DNA of 64,000 bases, from positions 338,209 through 402,208 of the forward strand of contig LNEC01000006.1 of the NCBI GenBank assembly GCA_001464035.1, read 5' to 3'. Both the position numbers and the translations under genes were made by a program. The notes beneath the pieces are model-generated. The model did not search any database and was not told the origin of the DNA. It saw only the letters and a program-made list of their open reading frames with translations. Positions 17,279 to 25,373 of the stretch are shown piece after piece; position 1 is the stretch's first letter; each line of letters starts with the position of its first letter. Source of the stretch: Bradyrhizobiaceae bacterium Ga0074131 (GTDB taxonomy: Bacteria; Pseudomonadota; Alphaproteobacteria; Rhizobiales; Xanthobacteraceae).

Positions 17279-18801
17279 TGCTCGATCTGCTCGCGAACGG
17301 CCTCGTCAACATCGCGCAGTGGAAGTATTTGTTGCCGCTATTTGCCGGCACCTTCATCGGCGTAATCGGCGGCTCGCTGCCAGGCGTCACCATCACCATG
17401 ACGGTGATCGTGGTGCTGCCGTTCACCTACGGGCTCGATCCGCTGGCGGGCCTGGCGGCGATGACCGGCGTCTATGTCGGCGGATCGACCGGCGGCTTGA
17501 TCACCAGCTGTCTGCTTGGCATCCCCGGCTCGCCGGCCTCGATCGCCACCACCTTCGACGGCTTTCCAATGGCGCGGAACGGCGAGCCGGGCCGTGCCAT
17601 CTGGCTCGGCGTGTGGGCGTCAGTCTGGGGCGGCCTGATCGGTGCCCTGTTCCTGGTGTTCCTCACCGGGCCGCTGGCGGCGATCGCGCTGGAATTTGGA
17701 CCGTGGGAATACTTCTCGCTGTTCGTGCTCGCCATGGCGATGGTGGCCGGGCTCACCGAAGCCTCGCTGCTCAAGGGCCTGATCTCGACCGCCATCGGAC
17801 TGTTGATCACGGTGGTCGGCCACGATCCGATCGGCAGCGTACCGCGCTTCACCTTCGGCTCGGAGTTCATCGGCGGCGGCTTTCCATTTCTCCCGGTGTT
17901 GATCGGCATCTTCGCCTTCGCGCAGATCATGACCGACCTGGAGAAGCTGAACCAGCCGCGCGGCCAGGCCGCGGAAGCGCTGGTCGGTGTCAGGCTCGAG
18001 CGTTTCTCACACGCCAAGGTGAACTGGGAAATCTTCCGGCAGCCGTTCCTTCTCGCCTGGGCCACGATCGTTGGGCTGATCATCGGTATCCTGCCGGCGA
18101 TCGGCGGCAGCGCATCGAGCGTCATGGCCTATGACCAAGCCAAGAAATTCTCGAAAACACCCGAGCGTTTCGGCAAGGGTCACCCCGAGGGGATCATCGC
18201 GTCGGAGGCCGCGAACAACGCCAATGTCAGCGGTTCGCTGATGACCATCATGGCGTTCGGCATTCCCGGCGACGCCGTCACAGCCGTGATGCTCGGCGCA
18301 ATGACGATCCACGGCATTCAATCGGGACCGCTGTTCATCTCGCAGAACCCCGACATCGCCTATGGAATCTATGCGGCCTACATTTTGGCGCATCCCTGCA
18401 TGCTGCTGATCTGCGTCGTGCTGATGCCGCTGATGCTGCGCGTGACCTCGGTGCGGATGGCGGTGTTGGCGCCCGTCGTACTCGTGCTCTGCGTTGTCGG
18501 CGCCTACGCGCTCAACAACACCATGCAGAGCGTCTACGTGCTGCTGCTGTTCGGCGTCGTCGGCTACGTATTGGTCAAGCTCGGTTTTCCGCTCGCGCCC
18601 CTGATCCTCGGCCTGATCCTCGGTGACCAGATCGAGATCAACCTGGTGCGCGCGATCATGACCGACCCGAGTCCGTGGCTGTTCCTGACCCGGCCGATTT
18701 CAGGCGGGCTGCTGGCGGCGGCGGCGGCCTCGGTCGCGCTGGCCATCTGGCAGCATGTGCGCCACCAAAACCGGGTGGCCGAGGAAGCGCCCGATTTTTG
18801 A
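17278..18801 (+). CDS. Tripartite tricarboxylate transporter large membrane subunit (TctA family)
   Basis: The 507-residue permease has about 12 helices. Conserved TctA words include GVIGGSLPGVT near the N-terminus, GVYVGGSTGGLITSCLLGIPGSPASIATTFDGFPMA at about 62-97, and GHPEGIIASEAANNANVSGSLMTIMAFGIPGDAVTAVMLGAM at about 300-340. It is driven by the proton or sodium gradient. The ATG at 17278 overlaps the TctB stop; the open frame extends 36 codons upstream into TctB but is not family-like there. Confidence 0.94.
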   Translation: MLDLLANGLVNIAQWKYLLPLFAGTFIGVIGGSLPGVTITMTVIVVLPFTYGLDPLAGLAAMTGVYVGGSTGGLITSCLLGIPGSPASIATTFDGFPMARNGEPGRAIWLGVWASVWGGLIGALFLVFLTGPLAAIALEFGPWEYFSLFVLAMAMVAGLTEASLLKGLISTAIGLLITVVGHDPIGSVPRFTFGSEFIGGGFPFLPVLIGIFAFAQIMTDLEKLNQPRGQAAEALVGVRLERFSHAKVNWEIFRQPFLLAWATIVGLIIGILPAIGGSASSVMAYDQAKKFSKTPERFGKGHPEGIIASEAANNANVSGSLMTIMAFGIPGDAVTAVMLGAMTIHGIQSGPLFISQNPDIAYGIYAAYILAHPCMLLICVVLMPLMLRVTSVRMAVLAPVVLVLCVVGAYALNNTMQSVYVLLLFGVVGYVLVKLGFPLAPLILGLILGDQIEINLVRAIMTDPSPWLFLTRPISGGLLAAAAASVALAIWQHVRHQNRVAEEAPDF

Positions 18802-18813
18802 ACCGAGGTCCCG

Positions 18814-19644
18814 ATGGCAGATTTGGAGAACAGCATGCGACCTGACTTGCGAATTGCGGTTGTCGGGCTGGGAGCCATCGGCGCCAGGATCGTCGAAGCG
18901 CTGGACCACGGCATCGACGGCTTGGTGCTCGCCGCCGTGTCGGTGCAAACTCCTGAAAAGCACCGGAGCCGGCTTGCCGGTCTGACCAAACCGCCTGACG
19001 TGCTGCCGATCGAGGCGCTGGTGAATGTCGCGGACATCGTCGTCGAGTGCGCCCCGAGCACGCTTGTCAAGTCCATCGTTGCACCCTTTTTGGGTGCCGG
19101 AAAGACCGCCGTCGTGCTCAGCGCAGGCGCCCTGCTCGACCACGAAGACCTCATCGAACTTGCCAAACAGCATGGCGGACAAATCGTGGTGCCCACCGGC
19201 GCGCTGATCGGCCTCGACGCCGTCACGGCTGCCGCGGTCGGAACAATCCATTCGGTCCGGATGATCACGCGCAAGCCGGTCCGGGGGCTTGCAGGCGCTC
19301 CCTACATCGTCGAGCACAACATCGACATCGAACGGATTGCCGAACCGCTCAAGATATTCGACGGCACGGCACGCGAGGCAGCACGCGGATTTCCGGCCAA
19401 TGTGAATGTTGCCGCGGCCCTGTCGCTTGCCGGGATTGGTCCCGATCGAACAACGATCGAGATCTGGGCCGATCCCGCCTTGACCCGCAACATCCATCGG
19501 ATCGACGTGGAATCCGATTCTGCCCGTTTCTCTATGTCGATCGAAAACATCCCGTCCGAAAACCCGAAGACGGGGCTCATCACCGCGCTTTCGGTCATTG
19601 CCTGTCTTCGCAAGCTGCGGGCATCGCTTCGCGTCGGAACGTGA
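18814..19644 (+). CDS. Aspartate dehydrogenase (NadX-like)
   Basis: The 276-residue protein has an N-terminal NAD(P)-binding fold (VVGLGAIGARI, residues 16-26) and the aspartate dehydrogenase C-terminal domain, with PTGALIGLDAV and FPANVNVAAALSLAG. Such enzymes interconvert L-aspartate and iminosuccinate/oxaloacetate plus ammonia, and some feed quinolinate (NAD) synthesis. It starts 12 bases after TctA and is probably co-transcribed with the transporter, so a catabolic role on an imported amino dicarboxylate is as likely as NAD synthesis. A second in-frame Met lies seven codons further in. Confidence 0.85.
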   Translation: MADLENSMRPDLRIAVVGLGAIGARIVEALDHGIDGLVLAAVSVQTPEKHRSRLAGLTKPPDVLPIEALVNVADIVVECAPSTLVKSIVAPFLGAGKTAVVLSAGALLDHEDLIELAKQHGGQIVVPTGALIGLDAVTAAAVGTIHSVRMITRKPVRGLAGAPYIVEHNIDIERIAEPLKIFDGTAREAARGFPANVNVAAALSLAGIGPDRTTIEIWADPALTRNIHRIDVESDSARFSMSIENIPSENPKTGLITALSVIACLRKLRASLRVGT

Positions 19645-19745
19645 GGCGCGCAATCGAGAGCGCGCATCCACCGACCCCGAGACGCGCCCCGGCAAGCGCC
19701 AAAGGGCGCGCGCCTCGTCATGAGGAAGCCGCCTCGCCCGCCCCA

Positions 19746-20066
19746 CTAGGCTGCAAGGCAACGTTCCGCGGAACGCAAGCGAAACGGTTTGCCTCCGGGT
19801 GGGCGCGGCCCGCCATCTAGATCGCAAAGCGCTTCCAGGATTTCGTCAATGGTCACCGGCTTCTTCAGACCAGCCGGCGCGCGCAGCGCGGGGCAAGAGA
19901 CGATCGCGCTAGCGTCGGATGCCCATGACGCAAGGATGGCTCGCTTCTCGGTCAGGGTCAGCGAGGGGTGGGACACGACGTCCCTCGGATGATCAAACAG
20001 CGTGCCGGGATGGAGCAGCGCGTTGATGTCGAACACGTTGTCGTCGAAAGCGGTCGTCGGCCGCAT
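19746..20066 (-). CDS. Small hypothetical protein downstream of Hsp20
   Basis: This 106-residue soluble protein has no recognised domain. It has a proline-containing, charged N-terminal half (DINALLHPGTLFDHPRDVV), a Leu/Ala helix (TLTEKRAILASWASDASAI) and a segment near 75-90 (KKPVTIDEILEALCDLD). The phrase about downregulating growth of cells (TEKRAILASWASDA) recurs, from memory, in short rhizobial hypotheticals. The ATG at 20066 is chosen because GGAGGAG stands 3-5 bases before it; a Met four codons upstream lacks a good site. It follows Hsp20 by 73 bases, with a perfect hairpin between them. Confidence 0.72.
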   Translation of the reverse strand: MRPTTAFDDNVFDINALLHPGTLFDHPRDVVSHPSLTLTEKRAILASWASDASAIVSCPALRAPAGLKKPVTIDEILEALCDLDGGPRPPGGKPFRLRSAERCLAA

Positions 20067-20098
20067 GGTCTCCTCCATTCATTAGACGAACTTGAGAT

Positions 20099-20122
20099 GC
20101 CGCGCGCCGTATGGCGCGCGGC
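20099..20122 (-). other. Intercistronic hairpin between hsp20 and the next gene
   Basis: A perfect 10-bp palindrome (GCCGCGCGCC / GGCGCGCGGC) with a 4-base loop lies 18 bases after the Hsp20 stop. There is no U-run on either side, so it is more likely a partial terminator or mRNA 3'-end stabiliser that sets the ratio of the two genes. Confidence 0.55.
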
Positions 20123-20139
20123 TTCGCCGAAGTGCCTTC

Positions 20140-20595
20140 TCAGGCCGCTTTGGCTTCGATCTGCTGGACATTGCCGACGGACGACCCGCTGATCGCGATG
20201 CGCCGCGGCTTCATGGCCTCGGGGATCTCCCGGACCAGTTCGATCTTCAGCAGTCCGTTGTCAAAAGCCGCGCCCTTGACCTCGACGTGGTCGGCAAGGC
20301 TGTACTGTCGCTTGAAGCTGCGGGTCGAGATACCCCGGTACAGGAACTCGCGTTCGTTCTTCTCGGCCTTGTTGCCTTCGATGGTCACCACGTTCTGCTC
20401 CGCCGTTACCGAAATTTCGTCCGGCGAGAAGCCCGCGACCGCCAGCGAAATCTGGTAGCGATTCTCGGCCAGCCGTTCGATGTTGTAGGGCGGATAGTTG
20501 TCCTCGCCGGCCCGCTGGGCCGCTTCGGCGAGGTCGAACAGGCGGTCGAAGCCAATGGTCGAACGCCAGAGGGGCGAAAAGTCGTAGGTGCGCAT
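20140..20595 (-). CDS. Small heat-shock protein, Hsp20/IbpA class
   Basis: The 151-residue protein has an alpha-crystallin domain (about residues 37-130: YNIERLAENRYQISLAVAGF ... GISTRSFKRQYSLADHVEV ... GAAFDNGLLKIEL) and short N- and C-terminal tails, as in rhizobial class A sHsps. The N-terminus (MRTYDFSPLWRSTIGFDRLF) is typical. It is an ATP-independent cytoplasmic holdase. The ATG at 20595 is preceded by GGAGGA at 6-7 bases, and this site is predicted to be buried in a ROSE thermometer hairpin, so translation should switch on at high temperature. Confidence 0.95.
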   Translation of the reverse strand: MRTYDFSPLWRSTIGFDRLFDLAEAAQRAGEDNYPPYNIERLAENRYQISLAVAGFSPDEISVTAEQNVVTIEGNKAEKNEREFLYRGISTRSFKRQYSLADHVEVKGAAFDNGLLKIELVREIPEAMKPRRIAISGSSVGNVQQIEAKAA

Positions 20596-20703
20596 AGCCA
20601 AATCCTCCAATGAGCAAGTTGGTTACGAGCGGCACCGGACACGTTTCCGGTGCCCGTCTCAGCCCGGGCCCCAAGGGCGCCCGGGTGCCACCTCGCGGTG
20701 GCG
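20596..20703 (-). ncRNA. ROSE RNA thermometer in the hsp20 leader
   Basis: The leader of about 105 bases contains, in transcript order, a GCCACC-GCGA-GGTGGC tetraloop hairpin (20687-20702), a CCCGGG/CCCGGG stem (20663-20685), a 9-bp hairpin GGCACCGGA/TCCGGTGCC (20631-20654), and a last hairpin in which CCAACTTGCTC faces GGAGGATTTGG and so covers the Shine-Dalgarno and the bases next to the ATG. The TTGCT...GGAGGAT pairing is the hallmark of ROSE elements, which melt at heat-shock temperature in rhizobia. The fold was made by eye. Confidence 0.85.
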
Positions 20704-20709
20704 ACAGAA

Positions 20710-20737
20710 AAATTAGCAAAGCGCGATCAGGTTTCAA
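20710..20737 (-). promoter_or_regulatory. Sigma70/sigma32-like promoter of the ROSE-hsp20 unit
   Basis: On the minus strand TTGAAA (20732-20737) is separated by 16 bases from TAATTT (20710-20715), and CTTGAAA also fits the sigma32 -35 element. The predicted start, near 20703, falls at the base of the first ROSE hairpin. Confidence 0.6.
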
Positions 20738-20793
20738 GGGAAGTGCAAAAAAATTTTCGCGGGTCGTCGGGGGCGGCCGTGACACCGGCGCCC

Positions 20794-21549
20794 TCAGCCT
20801 GACAGCTTCTCCATCAGGTTCACCGGCACCGGGAAGACGATGACGGACGAGCGTTCGCCAGCGACGTTTTGCAGCGCAGTAAGGTAACGCAGTTGCATGG
20901 CCTCCGGACGGGAGGCGAGGATCTCGCCGGCCTGGGCAAGCTTCTCGGCGGCCTGAAACTCGCCCTCGGCATCGATCACCTTGGCGCGCCTGATCCTCTC
21001 GGCCTCCGCCTGTTTCGCGATCGCGCGTACCATCGTCTCATTGATGTCGATGTGCTTGATTTCGACGTTTGCAACCTTGATGCCCCACGCATCGGTGCGC
21101 TCGTCGAGGATCTGTTGAATATCGCTGTTGAGCTTGGCGCGTTCGGCGAGCATCTGGTCGAGGTCATGCTGGCCCAGCACCGAGCGCAATGTGGTCTGCG
21201 CAAGCTGGCTCGTCGCCTCGTAGAATTGCTCGACCTGAATGATCGCTTTCTCGGGGTCTATGACGCGGAAATACAGCACCGCATTGACGCGGACCGAAAC
21301 GTTGTCGCGCGAAATCACGTCCTGCGGCGGAACGTCGAACACGCGCGTGCGCAGATCGACGCGTATCATCCGCTGGATAACCGGGATGATGATGATGAGA
21401 CCCGGACCCTTCACCTGCTGCAATCGTCCGAGCAGGAACACGACGCCGCGCTCGTATTCGGGCAGAATTCGAAGCGAATAGGCAAGCAGCGCAACGAGCA
21501 CGACGATCGGGACGGCGAATCCGGACCAGGCTGGGAATTCGAACCACAT
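20794..21549 (-). CDS. Slipin family protein (SPFH/stomatin-like)
   Basis: The 251-residue protein has an N-terminal membrane helix (residues 6-25, [19 protein letters not shown]), then the SPFH/PHB domain ([20 protein letters not shown] ... [20 protein letters not shown]) and a charged helix that drives oligomerisation. Slipins partner with NfeD-type membrane proteases; the NfeD gene ends 15 bases upstream on the same strand, so the two form an operon. The likely role is membrane microdomain organisation and turnover of membrane proteins. Confidence 0.93.
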   Translation of the reverse strand: MWFEFPAWSGFAVPIVVLVALLAYSLRILPEYERGVVFLLGRLQQVKGPGLIIIIPVIQRMIRVDLRTRVFDVPPQDVISRDNVSVRVNAVLYFRVIDPEKAIIQVEQFYEATSQLAQTTLRSVLGQHDLDQMLAERAKLNSDIQQILDERTDAWGIKVANVEIKHIDINETMVRAIAKQAEAERIRRAKVIDAEGEFQAAEKLAQAGEILASRPEAMQLRYLTALQNVAGERSSVIVFPVPVNLMEKLSG

Positions 21550-21564
21550 GACAGATCTCCATTT

Positions 21565-22977
21565 CTAGCTGTCAACGATCAATGTCAGCCCGTCCCGCCC
21601 GACCACGCGAACGGTGTCGCCAGTCTGCAAGGGACGGGCGGCGCGTGCATTCCAGACCTCGCCCAGGACTCGGATCTGGCCTGTGGCGTCCTGCCACGCG
21701 ACCACCTGCCCGATACTGCCGATGATCTGCTCGGCGCCGGTCACCGGCACGCGGCGGCGCGCCTCCATGGCGGCCGCGATGACTCCGAAGATCAAAAGGG
21801 CGGTGGTGGCCGCCATGCCAATGATCAGCGGCAACGATACTGCGATATCGATGTCGGCGCCGGCGCCCTCGATCAGAAAATACGCGCCGGCGATGAAGGC
21901 GGCGAGCCCGCCGATGCCGAGCACACCGATCCCCGGCGTGAATGCCTCGCCGATCATCAAGGCGATCCCGAGCACCAGCAGACCGAGCGATCCGTAATTC
22001 ACCGGAAGGGCCGACAGCCCGATGAGCGCCAGAATCAGGCTGATCGCGCCCACGACGCCCGGCACGAAGGAGCCGGGGTTCCAGAACTCCAGGATGACCC
22101 CGTAAAAACCGATCATCAGCAGGAGAAATGCGACGTTCGGATTGGAGATGACCGACAGCAGCTGCGTACGCAGGTCCGGTTCGATCGTGACGATCTGGGC
22201 GCCTTTTGTCGCGAGCACCTTCTCGGCCCCGCCGATCGTCACCTTGCGTCCGTCGAGTTGAGCCAGCAGGTCGTCGATGTCGCCGGCGACGATTTCAACG
22301 ACGGCTTGCTTGTGTGCTTCCTCGGCGGTCAGGGTCGCGGCATCGCGCACGGCCTTCTCGGCGAACTCAGGGCTGCGGCCGCGCAACTGGGCGAGGCTGC
22401 GGAGCAGCGCGACCACATCGTTGATCGCTTTGCGCTCGGCCGCGCTCTGCGACTGCGTGCCGGAGCTGCCCTTGTCATCCTTGTCATCCTTGTCATCTTT
22501 CCTGGGCTCGTCGCGACGCGGCTGCGGCACGCCCGGCACACCGCCTATCTCGATCGGCGTGGCAGCCCCGAGATTGGTCCCGGGCGCCATCGCTGCGACA
22601 TGCGACGCGTAAACCAGAAAGGTGCCGGCGGAGGCGGCCCGCGCGCCGCTCGGAGCGACGTAGACGACGATCGGAATTGGCGAAGCCACGATCTGCTTGA
22701 TCAATTCGCGCGTGGAGCTCACGAGCCCGCCAGGCGTATCGAGTCGTATGATCAGCGCTTCCGCGCGCTCGGCCTGCGCGCGGCCCGTCGCGAGCGTGAA
22801 TTGACGGGTCGTCGCGACTCCAATGGCACCCGATACGTCGCTGACGGCGACACGTTTGTCGCTCTCGGCCAGCACGGGCGCCGTCACGGCGATCATCACC
22901 AGCAAGGCCGACATCAGCCGACGGGCTTGCCGCAACCATGCCAACTTGTTCCGCTGACGAACCACAGGACAGGCCAT
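21565..22977 (-). CDS. NfeD family membrane serine protease (ClpP-like)
   Basis: This is the long NfeD form (about 470 residues). A signal/anchor helix (about 20-37) leads to a ClpP-like periplasmic protease domain: LDTPGGLVSSTRELIKQI holds the oxyanion region, ARAASAGTF the catalytic Ser, and ERKAINDVVALL the probable general-base Lys. Four to five membrane helices follow and then a C-terminal OB-fold domain (GSIGQVVAWQD ... GDTVRVVGRDGLTL). A Lys/Asp repeat (DDKDDKDDK) sits just before the catalytic-Lys helix. The start could also be the Met 21 codons later (22914). It works with the downstream slipin. Confidence 0.9.
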   Translation of the reverse strand: MACPVVRQRNKLAWLRQARRLMSALLVMIAVTAPVLAESDKRVAVSDVSGAIGVATTRQFTLATGRAQAERAEALIIRLDTPGGLVSSTRELIKQIVASPIPIVVYVAPSGARAASAGTFLVYASHVAAMAPGTNLGAATPIEIGGVPGVPQPRRDEPRKDDKDDKDDKGSSGTQSQSAAERKAINDVVALLRSLAQLRGRSPEFAEKAVRDAATLTAEEAHKQAVVEIVAGDIDDLLAQLDGRKVTIGGAEKVLATKGAQIVTIEPDLRTQLLSVISNPNVAFLLLMIGFYGVILEFWNPGSFVPGVVGAISLILALIGLSALPVNYGSLGLLVLGIALMIGEAFTPGIGVLGIGGLAAFIAGAYFLIEGAGADIDIAVSLPLIIGMAATTALLIFGVIAAAMEARRRVPVTGAEQIIGSIGQVVAWQDATGQIRVLGEVWNARAARPLQTGDTVRVVGRDGLTLIVDS

Positions 22978-23295
22978 GGATTTCTCGCAGCTGTAGCAAC
23001 GTGCCGAGCTGCCTGGACGCCGGCAGCCGCCCGTCCCTTGGGACATTAGCCGATAGTCCCAACGCTTGCCATGACGCCGTCCACCGCGCTGCTCCACCCA
23101 GCCATTGGCGTAAGATGGCCGGACTCTGCCATTTCGCGGCAAAGCCGCGCGCGCCAGCCGGTCGAATTATCCGCGACAAGCCCGGGCATGACGAGCCTTG
23201 CCATAAGGCCTCGTTCAATTGGCTGCATTTTGAGTCAGACTCTCAGGATGACGGCGGTGTTATTCTCGGGATAAGGACCGTATGCATTCCGAGCT
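22978..23295. other. Intergenic region, 318 bp, with a degenerate repeat
   Basis: This lies between the nfeD start and the stop of the BaiN-type flavoprotein gene. It should hold the nfeD promoter, which I could not identify. The words CGCGGCAAAGCCGCG (a short hairpin) and GACAAGCCCGGGCATGACGA (about 23175-23194) look like a worn copy of a rhizobial REP-like element. No gene is seen. Confidence 0.45.
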
Positions 23296-24498
23296 CTAAA
23301 CGACCCGCCCCGCCGCGACACCCGACGACCACGCCCATTGAAAATTGAAGCCGCCGAGATGGCCGGTGACATCGACGACTTCGCCGATGAAATGGAGGCC
23401 GGGCACCGATCTCGATTCGAACGTCTTCGAGGACAGCTCCGACGTATCGACGCCGCCGAGCGTCACTTCCGCGGTACGGTAACCTTCGGTGCCGTTGGGC
23501 CGCACCCGCCACTCCGTGACGTCAGCGGCGACCTTCGTCAGAAGCTTGTCGGAGAAGTCGGCGAGCCGCGCCGGTCCTGCGGCCGCGTCCGCGATGATCC
23601 GCGCCAGTCGCTTCGGCACCAGGCCTGAAAGGGCCGTGGCCATCTCCTGCTTCGGATGCTCGCGGCGAATTTGTTTCAGCCCGGCCAGCACATCGGTGCC
23701 CGGCGCCATGTCGATGACGATGTCCTGGCCGTCGCGCCAGTAGGACGAGATCTGCAGGATCGCCGGGCCGCTCAGCCCGCGATGGGTAAACAGCAGCGCT
23801 TCGTCGAAGCGCGCCTTGCCGCAACTGACGACGGCATCGACCGCGACGCCGGACATCTCCCTGAATTGCTCCAGCAGCGCCGCATCGAAGGTCAGCGGCA
23901 CCAGTGCGGCGCGCGGCGGCACGATCTTCAGGCCGAACTGCTCGGCGACCTTGTAGCCGAAACCGCTCGATCCCATTTTCGGAATCGAGGGACCGCCGGT
24001 GGCGACCACCATCGAGCGAGCGCGAAAGTCGCCTCGATCGGTTACCACGATAAAGTCGCTTCCAGTTTTCGAGATCGCGAAGATGCGCACGCCCAGCCGC
24101 AATTGAGCGCGCCCTTTGCGCAGTTCCTCCAGCAGCATGTCGATGATCTGCCGCGACGACCCGTCGCAGAACAACTGCCCGCGGGTCTTCTCGTGCCAGG
24201 CAATGCCGTACTGCTCGACCAGCGCGATGAAATCCTGCGGGCTGTAGCTGCTCAGTGCGGAATGGCAGAACCGCGGATTGTCCGACAGGAAGTTCGCCGG
24301 GGCCGTGTGCAGGTTGGTGAAATTGCAGCGACCGCCGCCCGAAATACGAATCTTCTCGCCCGGCTGCCGCGCCTGCTCCAGCACCAGCACCGAACGACCG
24401 CGCTGGCCGGCGACGCCGGCGCACATCAGGCCCGCGGCGCCGGCGCCGAGTATGATGACGTCATGGACGTCCGGTTTCGGGTTGGGACCTTGCGTCAT
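23296..24498 (-). CDS. BaiN/RdsA-family NAD(P)/FAD-dependent oxidoreductase (HI0933 type)
   Basis: The 400-residue flavoprotein starts with a Rossmann FAD site (VIILGAGAAGLMCA, about residues 14-27), followed by the family signature GEKIRISGGGRCNFTN at about 48-63. The C-terminal FAD-binding motif reads GLHFIGEVVDVTGHLGGFNFQWAWSSG. Members of this family are related to BaiN but their substrates are mostly unknown. The ATG at 24498 overlaps the stop of the transglutaminase gene by four bases, so it is the last gene of the 24-31 kb operon. A longer frame of 60 codons upstream lies inside the transglutaminase gene and is not family-like. Confidence 0.88.
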   Translation of the reverse strand: MTQGPNPKPDVHDVIILGAGAAGLMCAGVAGQRGRSVLVLEQARQPGEKIRISGGGRCNFTNLHTAPANFLSDNPRFCHSALSSYSPQDFIALVEQYGIAWHEKTRGQLFCDGSSRQIIDMLLEELRKGRAQLRLGVRIFAISKTGSDFIVVTDRGDFRARSMVVATGGPSIPKMGSSGFGYKVAEQFGLKIVPPRAALVPLTFDAALLEQFREMSGVAVDAVVSCGKARFDEALLFTHRGLSGPAILQISSYWRDGQDIVIDMAPGTDVLAGLKQIRREHPKQEMATALSGLVPKRLARIIADAAAGPARLADFSDKLLTKVAADVTEWRVRPNGTEGYRTAEVTLGGVDTSELSSKTFESRSVPGLHFIGEVVDVTGHLGGFNFQWAWSSGVAAGRVV

Positions 24499-25373
24499 CC
24501 CACCGGCATCACGTCGACGGCCACCGCGAGCTTCTGCTTGCGTGATCCCACGATGATGCCATCGACCGGCGAGACGTCGGAAAAATCCCGCCCCACCGCC
24601 AGCACGATGTGATCGTTCTCGACCAGGATGTCGTTGGTCGGATCGAAACCGATCCACCCCAATCCGTCGCCGCACCACAGCGAGACCCAGGCATGGGTCG
24701 CATCCGCTCCCTGCAGGCGCGGCCGGCCCGGCGGCGGGATGGTGCGCAGATAGCCCGAGACATAGGCCGCCGGCAGGCCGAGGCCGCGCAGCCCCGCGAT
24801 CATGACATGGGCGAAATCCTGACAGACACCGTGGCGTTTTTCGAACACTTCCCTAAGTGGCGTGGAGATCACCGTCGCCTTCGAGTCGTACTTGAACTCA
24901 GTGCGGATCCGATGCATCAGGTCGACCGCGCCAGCGAGAATTCCGGCCCCCTTCGGAAAACTCTGCGATGCATAGGCCGTCACGGGCTGCTGCAACGGCA
25001 CCAGCGGACTGCCGAAAACGTAACCGATCGGCGATTCCGGGCCGAGGCTGGTGGATTCGAATGCAACGTCGCGCACCTGCTCCCATGCCCGGCTTCCCTC
25101 GCCGCGGGCGGGCACGCTGCGGGAAACCGAAACGCGTGAGCGGGAATCGATCCGCAGGCTGCGGTGCGAGGTTTCGATCACGATGCTCTCGGTGTGGGTG
25201 CCAAAAAAATCGCGCCTGATCGTGCGGTCCGCCGGCTTTGGCCGGATATCGACGGTGTGCGAGACCAATTGCTGTCCGTCGCCGCTCTTCGGCTCCAGCC
25301 GCAGCGAGCACCGCGAGTAGCTCACCGGGCTTTCGTAGGAGTAGCTGGTGACGTGACGGATATCGTAGATCAC
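24495..25373 (-). CDS. Transglutaminase-like cysteine peptidase family protein
   Basis: The 292-residue protein has the bacterial N-terminal transglutaminase beta domain (MIYDIRHVTSYSYESPVSYSR) and a transglutaminase core with the triad Cys184 (in HGVCQDFAHV), His227 (THAWV) and Asp244 (FDPTND). No signal peptide is seen, so it is cytoplasmic. It may act as a peptidase or amide-bond editing enzyme. Its start overlaps the end of the ATP-grasp/alpha-E gene by four bases. This pairing is a recurrent genomic association of predicted amidoligase systems. Confidence 0.92.
   Translation of the reverse strand: MIYDIRHVTSYSYESPVSYSRCSLRLEPKSGDGQQLVSHTVDIRPKPADRTIRRDFFGTHTESIVIETSHRSLRIDSRSRVSVSRSVPARGEGSRAWEQVRDVAFESTSLGPESPIGYVFGSPLVPLQQPVTAYASQSFPKGAGILAGAVDLMHRIRTEFKYDSKATVISTPLREVFEKRHGVCQDFAHVMIAGLRGLGLPAAYVSGYLRTIPPPGRPRLQGADATHAWVSLWCGDGLGWIGFDPTNDILVENDHIVLAVGRDFSDVSPVDGIIVGSRKQKLAVAVDVMPVG

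Noticed and set aside
20869..23049. Plus-strand open frame of 726 codons opposite slipin and nfeD
   Set aside because: It mirrors both real minus-strand genes, crosses their boundary, and has a biased Arg/His/Gln composition and no Shine-Dalgarno site.
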